Program-made: the position numbers and the translations under genes | DNA from: Sphaerulina vaccinii | Lineage: Eukaryota; Ascomycota; Dothideomycetes; Mycosphaerellales; Mycosphaerellaceae | NCBI GenBank assembly: GCA_022570795.1 | Contig: JAKUDP010000016.1 | Coordinates: 930,001 to 994,000 of the forward strand | Direction: 5' to 3' | Length of the DNA stretch: 64,000 nucleotides | The notes under the pieces: model-generated | What the model was told of the DNA's origin: nothing | The model's database searches: none | Seen by the model: only the letters and a program-made list of their open reading frames with translations | Shown: in pieces, positions 21,082 to 30,360 of the stretch | Numbering within the stretch: the stretch's first letter is position 1 | Layout: each line of letters starts with the position of its first letter

Positions 21082-24000
21082 ATGGCCCCTTCCTATCCGC
21101 AGTTCGCATCGCCGACTTCTCCTCCCCACAATCGCTTTCGCGATCACAGCCCGACCAAGTCGTCGCCGCTCCGGCATATGAGCACGCGTTCCAACAACAG
21201 TGAAACAGATCGATCGACTATCGCGAGCAGGCAACCTACGATCAGCAGCAGTAATGCAACTTCTGGATACAGTCTAGGCGCATTATCTGGAAAGGATGCT
21301 ACACCAGCTACTGATCCTTTCTTAACACGGACGACCACGAGCGCGAAACGAGAACGATCAGAATCGCCTGTGAAGAAGAACGCCGCATTTGCGAAGTGGG
21401 AGCAGCGCGAACAGGCTGAGCAGGAGCAGACGAAGCTCCAGCGCGATCCCTCGAAGATGGATGTGTCTCCCAAGAAAGTGCGCGACGATGACTGGCGGTC
21501 GACATTGGGGAGGAGTGAGACGAGAAGTGTGTTGAGGCCAGTCGCAGAGAATCGTAGTCCGCCTGCGAAACAGCCTCCTCCACCTATCAATGGCCTCTCA
21601 CACATCCGAACCGAGTCCAAAGAGAACATGCGCGAACGGCCATCCAGTCGTGACAAGCTAGACTCGCCATTCTCATCGCCCACGAAACAGTCTGGTCATG
21701 CTCGAGGGTGGAGTGAAGATATGACATTGCGACCTGCCAAGTCTCCCAAAAATGTCAAGTTCGCCAGTGAGGATGTGATAAGATCGCCTTCGCCAGAGTT
21801 TCGATCACCTCCATCACCCACGAAAAACAGCCTGGCAACACTCTCTCGCTCAGATAGTATGCGCGCGAGCACGAGACCCTCGAGGACGAGAAGCCATATG
21901 CGCTTTGGCTCAACCGATATGGGACCTCCTCAGCTGGATGGTGAGGACATCGGGCAGCTACAGAAGTCCTCAACGCCTCAACTACGGCATCTCAGTAAGA
22001 TGGCCGCGAATCATGAGTCGACTGAGGAGTTGAGTGTACATACTCCCGAAGAGCAGGTGATTGGACTGGCAGGGAGAAGGAAACTGCAAAGATCTGGAAC
22101 TGTAAAGCCTAGAACGCCGAATCAGTCACAGTTCTCTTCACAATACTCGAGTACGAAATGGATGGACACGCAAAGAAAGCATTTGGCAGCGTATGAATAT
22201 CTTTGTCATATTGGAGAAGCACGTGCTTGGATAGAAGATGTCTTGGAACCCGAGAAGCTGCCTCCGATTGTGCAGCTGGAAGAAGCGCTACGAGATGGTG
22301 TCACTCTCGCAGAAGTGGTGGTCAGGCTGGCTCCGAAACTGTCTCCTGAGCAGCAACAAGCCCTGGGCTCGAAACGAATATGGCGAGGGCAACCTCTCAC
22401 TTTCCGACACACGGACAATACTGCGCTCTTCTTCCGACTACTGGCCGAAATAGGACTCCCGGAGCTGTTCAGATTCGAGCTGATCGATCTATACGAGAAG
22501 AAAAACATTCCCAAGGTCATCTACTGCATCCATGCAGTCTCTTGGCTGTTATTCCGACAAGGCATCACAGACTTCCGAATTGGCAATCTGGTGGGTCAGC
22601 TGCAATTCGAGGAACATGAGCTGGAGGCCACGCAGAAAGGCATCGATAAGAGTGGTGTCCAGATGCCCAACTTTGGTGGTATGCGCGAAGCGATGCAAAT
22701 CGAAGAAGAGCCAGAACCGCCGCCTCCGACTGAAGACGAATTATTGGCTGAGCAGGAAGACATGATCATTGACTTGCAGACGCAGATACGTGGCTCTCTT
22801 ATGCGAATCAAGCTCGGAAACATCATGCAAGATCTGTGGGACGTGGAGGAATCAGTCGCTCATCTCCAATCAATTGCTAGGGGAGGCTTCGCTCGAGAAG
22901 TCTTCGACTTCAAGTATACCATGCACAATGCAAACCAGCAGTTCCAAGCTGCCGCTAAGGCGTACCTGGTGCGGAAACGACTGAACCGGAAACGAGAAGC
23001 CTGGACTCAGAACAAGGACGCAGTAGTCAAGGTACAGAACCTATGGCGTGGACGGCAAGCGAGAGCACAGACGAAGATGGTCCGCAGGGAACTGCAGGTG
23101 CAACGGCACGGAGTGAAGGACTTGCAAGCAGCGATTCGTGGGGCGATAGGACGTTGGCGAGCTGGCGACTTGTGGCACGAAGCCAGGAATGAGGAGAACG
23201 AGGCCAGAGTTGCGGACTTCCAGGCTGCGGCGAGAGGTGCGCTGGAGCGTATGCGCGTGAGTGGAATCATGAACCAACTCTGGGACAAGGAGGATACAAT
23301 CACCAAGTTCCAATCGATGCTGCGAGCCCATGCCGCAAGATCGTTGCATGCAGACACCCAGGAAGAGCTGCAAGCGACACAGCAAGGTCTGGACATCGTG
23401 AAGCTGCAAGCAGCTGCGAGAGCTATGATCGAGCGACGACAACAAGCAATTGCCCATGGCGAGCGCAAGTACGAAGAACCAGCCATTGTCCAGGCACAAT
23501 CCGCAGCACGAGGACTTCTCGAACGGCTACGACAAGCACGAACGTTGGGCGCACTCCAAGGACGAGAGTCAACCATTGTCAAGTTTCAGACGCTTCTCCG
23601 AGCAACAGCTGTACGATCCCAGCATCAGGATACCCATGAGGATCTGGCGGCACAGAAGGAGCAAATTGTCAAATTTCAATCTCTTCTGCGTGGCCAAGCC
23701 GAGCGTTCGCTGTACCAGGACACGCGGGAGGAGCTTCAGAAGCACACTGAAGGCGTGAAGACCATCCAATCTGCCGCGCGAGCTATGCTGCATCGTAAGA
23801 GTATCGGTGAGAAGCTCGCAGTGCTTGAACAACAAGAGGACCAGATTACCGCTCTCCAGTCTCTCGCCAGAGCATACACCGAGCGGCAACGGATCTTCGA
23901 CCAGCTCGTCAGCATGGAGAAGGAAGAAGAGAGCATCACGCAAGTGCAGTCTCTGGTACGCGGTCTGCTCGAACGGAGTCGTATCGGCGAGCAGCTCTCT

Positions 24001-26718
24001 GAGATCGAGGAGCATGAAGCCGCCATCGAAGAGCTACAATGTGCAATTCGAGGCTTCCGTGTCCGCAAGCAGTTTGCAGACAAGCGCAAGCACTTCCGAG
24101 AGAACATGAAGAAAGTCATCAAGCTGCAGTCATATGTTCGTGCTAAGCAACAAGGCGAGAGCTATAAGAGCCTGGTGAATGGCAAGAATCCACCACTCCC
24201 TGTCATCCGCAAGCACGTGCATCTGCTCACGGACAGCAACCTGGAGTTCGAAAGTGAGATCGAGTCAGAACGGATGCGAAGGCAAGTGATCGAGAGCGTT
24301 CGTCGAAACGAGCTGGTCGAGAGCTATGTCGAAGGTCTGGACGTCAAGATCGCCTTGCTGGTCAAGAACAAGATCACCCTGGATGAAGTCGTGAAGCACC
24401 AGAAGCACTTTGGTGGATCTGCATCACAACTGCTTCGCAATGGCACCCAGCTCGCACATCCATCTGGCCTCGACCTCAAGGCGCTCAACAAGAATTCCCG
24501 CAAGAAGCTCTCTGGTTACGAAGAGCTCTTCTTCTTCATTCAAACACAGCCTCAGTATCTCGCTGGATGTTTCGCAGTACTCACACAACGTGGTCTGGCT
24601 GAGAAGGAAAGCAAGCACTTTGAGCGACTGATGCTGACATTGTTCGGCTACGCACAGAAGAGCAGAGAGGAGTATTTGTTCATGAAGGTTCTTGCTACCA
24701 GCAGCCAACAGACAATCGCTCGATGCCAAAATGTCGAGGACTACATGCGACAATCTGGTGGCACGTTTCAGCACAGACTCATCCTCAACTACATCCGCAA
24801 CCCACGCGAACGTTCGTACCTCAAGACTCTCCTTGGCGGCATGATTAAGGACGGCATCTGTGGACAAGACCATCTAGACCTGGAGAGCGATCCATTGCAG
24901 ATCTATCGGGCGATCCTCAACAATGAAGAGCTGCAGACCGGCGTGCCATCACAACGGCCACGCGACATCCCACGAGAGATGGTCATCAGGCAAGAAGATG
25001 TCAGGCCCAGATACGTTGAGCATCTAGAAGATCTGCGAGATCTTGGAGACGGGTTCTTCTCGTCTCTCGAAGAGTCCATGAACCGCATGCCATACGGTCT
25101 ACGATATCTGGTCAAGGAGCAACATCGCGCTTTGTGTGCGCAATTCCCTCGTGAAGATCCTGCTGGTCTCGCTATGCTCGTAGGATCCTGGCTGTGGAGA
25201 ACGTACTTCTTGCCTGCTCTGCGAGAGCCTGAGATGTGGGGAGTGGTAGACCGTGGTCTCAGCCCCGTTCACAAACGCAACCTGGCTCAGGTAGTAACAG
25301 TCGTTGGGCAGGTCTGTAGTGCTGGCCGCCTCTTTGGTGCTGAGAACCTCTACCTTCAGCCGCTCAACAACTGGATCGGCGAATCTTTGGACAGGTGGTC
25401 AGAGTGCTTACAGAGCTTGTTTGATATTCCTTCGCCAGAGGAACAATACCACGCCGACCAGTTCTCTGACTTGTATTCAATGACGAAGCCGGTGCTCTAC
25501 ATCAAGCTTGCAGACATCTTCGCTCTGCATAGCCTGATCTCGGACAACATCTCTGCTGTGGCACCTGACAGGAGCGACCCTATCAAGGAGCTACTGACAG
25601 ACCTGGGCACAGCGAAGAGTAACGAAAGCGATCTCGGTGGCGCTACTAACGGTGGCGAGATCACCTTGACGCTCAAGTCGCGTTTCACAGTACAAGATGA
25701 TCCCAGCGCTGAGGCAAGACAGCTTTTCACAGCCACAAAGCGACTCGTATTGTACATCATCCGTGTACAGTCTGGCTCGAATCTTATGGAGATCCTTCTC
25801 CGACCGATCACGCATGAAGATGCTGACCGATGGACATCCCTCGTGCAAGAAGAGCTTGCAGAGAAAGAGCGAGGGACTTCAAGACCTGGCCACAAGCGCT
25901 CTCCTTCAAACTTCGATCCTCGTGCATCAATGCGCTCCAACCGCGCACTTTCAGTCTACAGCGAAGCTCCATCAGCTTTCTCCGAAGACCGCCGCGACCT
26001 CATCGACCTTCAGGGTATGAGCTATGCCGAGCTGAAATCTTCCTGCCTTGAGAACATCCTTCAATTGGAACAGCTACACATTCCACCACAATTCCGCGTT
26101 TCGAGACATAACAACTATCAAGAAATCCTCAATGCTCTCGCAGCAGACATCCGACAAAAACATCGACGACGAATCGAACGGCAACGGGAGACTGAGGCTA
26201 CTCGTGCTACGATTCAACAGCTTGATACGAAAGCTCAGTTTTTGGAAGATCAACTAAAGTCTTACAATGATTACATCGAACAATGTCTCCACACTCTTGC
26301 CAACAAAAAGGGCAACAAGCATAAGTTCGTCATGCCATTCACGAAACAATGGTCTCACGAAAGAGAACTGGAACGAGCTGGTCGACAACCGAAGTTCGGA
26401 TCATACAAGTACTCTGCTCGACAACTTGCCGACAAAGGTGTACTGCTCAGCTGGAATGGTACGCAACAAGAACATTGGAGTAATCTCAATGTTGTCATTT
26501 CGTCCGATGAAGTTGGAGTGTTTCACTTGGAGGCTAGTATGGGCTCCATGATGTTACCTGGTGCGTCCGCGAATTTGCTTCTTGATGATCTACTGCAGGC
26601 GCAATATGACAACAAGGGGTCGATTGGTGTCTTTGAGGAGATGAGTGGGGGTGGAGCGAAGTTGGGCGTAAATCTTCTGTTGCACTTGGTTTTTAAGAAG
26701 TTTTATAAAGATGGGTAG
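21082..26718 (+). CDS. sepG: IQGAP-family cytokinesis scaffold (Rng2/Iqg1-like)
   Basis: A single-exon frame of 1,878 residues starting in a good context (CCAACATGGCC). Order of parts: a disordered Ser/Pro-rich N-terminus with repeated SP/TP sites to about 350; a calponin-homology domain about 365-490 (YLCHIGEARAWIEDVL; IPKVIYCIHAVSWLL); a long run of IQ-like repeats about 590-1020 (patterns such as VKVQNLWRGRQAR and IKLQSYVRAK); a Ras-GAP-related domain about 1150-1480 (RSYLKTLLGGMIKDGI; LRYLVKEQHRALCAQF); and a RasGAP C-terminal domain about 1670-1800. The protein binds actin, calmodulin and myosin light chains and builds the contractile ring at septa. The extended IQ array is typical of fungal members. 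The symbol is by analogy with Aspergillus SepG. Confidence 0.95.
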   Translation: MAPSYPQFASPTSPPHNRFRDHSPTKSSPLRHMSTRSNNSETDRSTIASRQPTISSSNATSGYSLGALSGKDATPATDPFLTRTTTSAKRERSESPVKKNAAFAKWEQREQAEQEQTKLQRDPSKMDVSPKKVRDDDWRSTLGRSETRSVLRPVAENRSPPAKQPPPPINGLSHIRTESKENMRERPSSRDKLDSPFSSPTKQSGHARGWSEDMTLRPAKSPKNVKFASEDVIRSPSPEFRSPPSPTKNSLATLSRSDSMRASTRPSRTRSHMRFGSTDMGPPQLDGEDIGQLQKSSTPQLRHLSKMAANHESTEELSVHTPEEQVIGLAGRRKLQRSGTVKPRTPNQSQFSSQYSSTKWMDTQRKHLAAYEYLCHIGEARAWIEDVLEPEKLPPIVQLEEALRDGVTLAEVVVRLAPKLSPEQQQALGSKRIWRGQPLTFRHTDNTALFFRLLAEIGLPELFRFELIDLYEKKNIPKVIYCIHAVSWLLFRQGITDFRIGNLVGQLQFEEHELEATQKGIDKSGVQMPNFGGMREAMQIEEEPEPPPPTEDELLAEQEDMIIDLQTQIRGSLMRIKLGNIMQDLWDVEESVAHLQSIARGGFAREVFDFKYTMHNANQQFQAAAKAYLVRKRLNRKREAWTQNKDAVVKVQNLWRGRQARAQTKMVRRELQVQRHGVKDLQAAIRGAIGRWRAGDLWHEARNEENEARVADFQAAARGALERMRVSGIMNQLWDKEDTITKFQSMLRAHAARSLHADTQEELQATQQGLDIVKLQAAARAMIERRQQAIAHGERKYEEPAIVQAQSAARGLLERLRQARTLGALQGRESTIVKFQTLLRATAVRSQHQDTHEDLAAQKEQIVKFQSLLRGQAERSLYQDTREELQKHTEGVKTIQSAARAMLHRKSIGEKLAVLEQQEDQITALQSLARAYTERQRIFDQLVSMEKEEESITQVQSLVRGLLERSRIGEQLSEIEEHEAAIEELQCAIRGFRVRKQFADKRKHFRENMKKVIKLQSYVRAKQQGESYKSLVNGKNPPLPVIRKHVHLLTDSNLEFESEIESERMRRQVIESVRRNELVESYVEGLDVKIALLVKNKITLDEVVKHQKHFGGSASQLLRNGTQLAHPSGLDLKALNKNSRKKLSGYEELFFFIQTQPQYLAGCFAVLTQRGLAEKESKHFERLMLTLFGYAQKSREEYLFMKVLATSSQQTIARCQNVEDYMRQSGGTFQHRLILNYIRNPRERSYLKTLLGGMIKDGICGQDHLDLESDPLQIYRAILNNEELQTGVPSQRPRDIPREMVIRQEDVRPRYVEHLEDLRDLGDGFFSSLEESMNRMPYGLRYLVKEQHRALCAQFPREDPAGLAMLVGSWLWRTYFLPALREPEMWGVVDRGLSPVHKRNLAQVVTVVGQVCSAGRLFGAENLYLQPLNNWIGESLDRWSECLQSLFDIPSPEEQYHADQFSDLYSMTKPVLYIKLADIFALHSLISDNISAVAPDRSDPIKELLTDLGTAKSNESDLGGATNGGEITLTLKSRFTVQDDPSAEARQLFTATKRLVLYIIRVQSGSNLMEILLRPITHEDADRWTSLVQEELAEKERGTSRPGHKRSPSNFDPRASMRSNRALSVYSEAPSAFSEDRRDLIDLQGMSYAELKSSCLENILQLEQLHIPPQFRVSRHNNYQEILNALAADIRQKHRRRIERQRETEATRATIQQLDTKAQFLEDQLKSYNDYIEQCLHTLANKKGNKHKFVMPFTKQWSHERELERAGRQPKFGSYKYSARQLADKGVLLSWNGTQQEHWSNLNVVISSDEVGVFHLEASMGSMMLPGASANLLLDDLLQAQYDNKGSIGVFEEMSGGGAKLGVNLLLHLVFKKFYKDG

Positions 26719-27045
26719 TGAGACCATCGAGTGGTAGTGGGAGTACAAGGGTGATTGATGAGCATATGGTCGACTTTCGTATAGCGATTGGCGTTGGTGG
26801 TGTGTTGAACAAAAGGTGACAACAAGAAGCAGTGGCATGAGTATACATACCCCAGGCTACTTTGTAAGGAAGCATGCATGCATGAATGAATGAAAAGAGA
26901 AATGTTCCATAAAGCCGCCTTCCTTATGCCCACCCGACCTAACGCGACACCATCTCCTATGAGACGACCGACCTTGCAACTGTCCTCAGCTAGAAGTTGT
27001 AGCCATCTCCGCGAGCGAGAACTTGGGAAAGCAAGAAGAAAAGCC
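26719..27045. other. Convergent intergenic region
   Basis: 327 bp between the IQGAP stop (+) and the stop of the next gene (-). It holds two 3' UTRs and a short CATGCATGAATGAATGA run near 26875-26892. Nothing else seen. Confidence 0.5.
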
Positions 27046-28078
27046 TTACCGATGACGCCTGTGAATGAGAAGATCCATGAGGAAGAAAACAAACACGCAA
27101 TACAGAAGAATCATGCAGAGTAATGCCATCAACACCATTGCTCTAATGACGCCTCTGAGGCTGAGCTTTGCGGGCGTACCAGCCGGCTTCCTGGTGACTT
27201 TGTGCTCATCAGGCTTGAAGTCTGTAGCGATGATGTAAGGTCTGCTTGCTTCCCTTGCTCGCGAACGAGCTTGATCGAAGTCGGTTGCTGAGGTGTTGGA
27301 TCTCGAAGACTCTGGCGCGTCTTCTCTGCTGCCGCGTGAGGCTCCTGGAGTCGATGAAGCAGAAGCAGATTGCTCTTGAACCACTTTCTGTTTGTGCTCG
27401 GGCTCGGGCTCGACGATAGCTCGCGAGAGAGCCTGATCGATGGAAAGTTTGGTGTTGACCGGGCTCACTGGAGCAGAAGTTTGCTCCTGGACCACGTTCT
27501 GCTTGTGTTGCTCGGAATTGGGCTGAGGCCCGAAGATGACAGTCTCGCTTCCTCGCGAAAGAGCATGATCAAGAACCGCTTCGTGCGCGTTGTGCTCGTC
27601 CTCAGTTTGGACATAGTGCGCACCAGGAGCATCAGCCGACACCTCCACGATCGTAGCACGCTCCCGTGCTGCGAATCTCATGGCTGTCGCAGGACTGAGT
27701 ACTTTGTGCCCTTCAACGAAGACACATCCTCCCATTTTCGTGATTCCCATGTAGTCGTCATTGGGTTCGACTTCGATCCACGAACCAGGTCCTTTCACAG
27801 TGGCTTTGAATCCGGTGGATTTGTGGATGTTCATGTGAATCCAACCTTTGACGATGAGGTGAGTGTTTTTGCTATGGTGTCTGTGTTCGTTAAGGCCTTT
27901 GCCACTGTAGAGATTATTGCAGGTTAGTCGAAGCTGGACGATCAATCTCAACTGGCAACAGGTAGCTAAAGACTTACGGCGGGAGGATCGTGGTCGATAC
28001 GAATGGATAGTTTTTTGCTTTGACCAGGAGCTCGTGCTCGGTAAGCACGAGATTGGGATTGTCGATATAGTAAGGCAT
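27046..28078 (-). CDS. Conserved-looking fungal protein, possibly cupin-like, with C-terminal membrane anchor
   Basis: Exons 27978..27978-28078 (101 nt, 27978..28078) and 27046..27904 flank a 73-nt intron whose join gives TTILPPGKGLNEHRHH; total 319 residues from ATG 28078 (MPYYIDNPNL). Residues about 30-110 have a cupin-like pattern: NEHRHHSKNTHLIVKGWIHM, then GGCVFVEGHKVLSP, with His residues that could bind metal. This is resemblance only. The middle is disordered and Ser/Glu/Gln-rich with two imperfect repeats (HKQNVVQEQ and HKQKVVQEQ). Near the C-terminus one strongly hydrophobic segment (VLMALLCMILLYCVFVFFL) is followed by RHR, as in a tail-anchored protein facing the cytosol. Function not recognised. 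Confidence 0.7.
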
Positions 28079-28775
28079 GTCGTGAAGTGGTTTGCAGATA
28101 AGTCGTTGGGCTGCTGGGATGACGATGAATGTTAGGAGGTGTCAGGTGAGGATTGCTCTACAGTTCTTTGAATAGTTCTGTACAGTTGAGTGTTACTTGT
28201 ACTATTGAAGATGTCCTCAAAATCATTAGACCCCTGGGTTGGTTGCAACAACTGTGAAGCTGTCTGACTCAATCGGTCTTGCCTATGCTCACGACATGCA
28301 TTTGCAACAATGTTGATCAGCGAATAGTGTCTCGGAGCATGTTGCAGACATAAACTTACCCAATCGTCTCATGCTGTGGCTCCCGCCATGTTCAAAGACA
28401 TAGAGTGTATTACCAGCAGGGAGAAGTGCTCGGTTGGAGGAGATGTCAGGGTGTGTGCAATCGCGGAGGCTCCTAGAACAAATGTCATTTACACCTGGGT
28501 GCCATGTGGTCATGATGAAGATACGCACTACGCAAATTATCGTTAACCAGAACATCCGTCCAAACTCGCTTTTGAATAAAGCTCGTACAACAGCTTCACG
28601 TCATGTTCTCCATGCCTCTCACCACCCGTTTGGTCCCGTAGATCTTGACCGTCTGCGCTGATTTCATTCTAGACAATGCCAACTCAAGCCTCGAAGTCGT
28701 AATGCAATCCTTTCCAAGCGAGACGTCCTCGCCTTCTGCCAGCGAAGTGTCCAAGAGTGACACTCTCATTCCAGC
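28079..28775. other. Intergenic region
   Basis: About 700 bp between two minus-strand genes. Short frames at 28289-28661 show no family resemblance. Nothing else seen. Confidence 0.5.
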
Positions 28776-29840
28776 TCACCACACAAACATGATTTTCTCC
28801 ACTGCAATTTTCGGGCTCTGAAACATGGCTTCCTTTCTGAACCGTTTCAATACCTCCTTGATCCGCTCCTTGGAACGATTCTCGAAGTTCGCATCGGTCC
28901 GCCGAGCTTTCTGAATGCGTTCCTCCACCTGCAGAGCCCGTTCGTGAAAGGTCGTCATCGTCCCGTGGAACTCCGGATGGCAAAGGGCGACTTCATCACT
29001 GCTCATGATGCGTTCTCCTTCGAAGTATTCGCGGTGTGAGCCAGATCTTTCTAGAAGTAGAGGAATCTCCTCGCCGAGTGCCTGCTTGGTCAAGGCCTCA
29101 ACATAGGAAGCGATCTGCACGAATGCAGGTCCATGCCATGTACAACCCATGCTGTGGTTGTGTAGCTTCTTACATGGTTGACTTCGACAGCTTGGGTACT
29201 TCTCGTAATCGTTGTAAGTGGTGCAGCTGTAAATATTCAACAGGCCATGCACGCACTCGTGGAGTAAGGTTCCCAGGATGCCTGCAGCATAGCTGTGAGC
29301 ACCTTGCGAGATATGATGATCTCCAGGATCCATGTGAATCTGGAACCACTCCCGCTGATACTGTCTATGGGGTCCGCATCGGCCATATGCGCGATCATTC
29401 TCCAACAATCGGGGGTCCCATGTGAATTCACAGCAGTGCAAGCCTCCGAGTAGAAAAAGAGTGCTGATAATCTTGATTCCAGTGTCCATGAACTGCTTGG
29501 TGGGCAGTACTTGGGTCGCGTGATAGATGGCCAGCTGTTGATGCAAGTGAGTGTACCACAGTCTATACTGGCGAAGTAGGTCCTCGTGTCCTGGACCAAA
29601 GCCAACGCGAAGCTGATCGCAGATGGAAGCGGCAAGCTCGTCGATGCGATGCTTGCGGCGCACGAGAGTAAAGACTGAGCCAGCTCGAAATTTTCTGTCT
29701 TGTACTTGTGCGTGTTGGAAAGTGTTGCTTGATGAGGAAGGGCTTGTTGATGTGAATGGGACGTAGGTCAACGATCTTTTGCGATCATGACACTTAGCGG
29801 CCAGATTCATGCTGTCGAGGGCTATGTTTAATTCATCCAT
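28776..29840 (-). CDS. SprT-like zinc metallopeptidase family protein
   Basis: A single-exon frame of 354 residues from ATG 29840 (MDELNIALDS). It contains the zincin signature HExxH as TLLHECVHGLLNIYSC (His194, Glu195, His198). A third His lies in TWHGPAFVQIA (His236), as in SprT domains (HExxH followed 30-40 residues later by HGxxF). A Cys-rich stretch CRSQPCKKLHNHSMGC lies between the ligands. No signal peptide is evident, so an intracellular protein is likely. SprT/Spartan proteins cleave DNA-crosslinked proteins, but many fungal members are short lineage-specific proteins of unknown role and lack DNA-binding parts; none is visible here. The C-terminus (RSKERIKEVLKRFRKE) is basic and helical. 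Family call fairly sure, function not. Confidence 0.72.
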   Translation of the reverse strand: MDELNIALDSMNLAAKCHDRKRSLTYVPFTSTSPSSSSNTFQHAQVQDRKFRAGSVFTLVRRKHRIDELAASICDQLRVGFGPGHEDLLRQYRLWYTHLHQQLAIYHATQVLPTKQFMDTGIKIISTLFLLGGLHCCEFTWDPRLLENDRAYGRCGPHRQYQREWFQIHMDPGDHHISQGAHSYAAGILGTLLHECVHGLLNIYSCTTYNDYEKYPSCRSQPCKKLHNHSMGCTWHGPAFVQIASYVEALTKQALGEEIPLLLERSGSHREYFEGERIMSSDEVALCHPEFHGTMTTFHERALQVEERIQKARRTDANFENRSKERIKEVLKRFRKEAMFQSPKIAVEKIMFVW

Positions 29841-30360
29841 AGTGCTTGAGAAAGTATCTTAGAATCAAAGTCTGATGTTGAGATGAGCAGAGGCTGCGGT
29901 GAAGTGAGTGTCAAATGTGGTCTGCTGCGCGGAATGACGAGAAGTGTTGTATAATTCATCGAGAAGCTCTGCGACGTCGAACGGCATATATAGGTCAAAG
30001 GGTGTCGAGGTGTCGCCGAGGGTATCGTGGAACGTGTTGCGACGAATGTCTGATTCAGCGTCTACTCTGAGGTAAAACAGCTACCGCACTAGTGATCAGC
30101 AAATCTAATGTCTCGAAGGGTGGCGGGCATACCATAGCTGCATGTTCCACTTCGATGTTCCAGTCCTGATTCGTGATGTACTGAGAACGACCGGATCTGG
30201 TCCCCGAGCATATCATACACAGACTGGGTGTGTCAACGACTATATTGTCCCTTACTTCCCACACTTATCCACAAGCATGCTATCAAGTGAGCTGCGTGGT
30301 ATAACCTATCGTCTATGCATTTCATCATACCAAGAAGTCTCGCCACCGCCAACTGGTCAC
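29841..30360. other. Intergenic region
   Basis: 520 bp between two minus-strand genes, holding the SprT-like gene's promoter and the transcription factor's 3' UTR. Nothing else seen. Confidence 0.5.
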
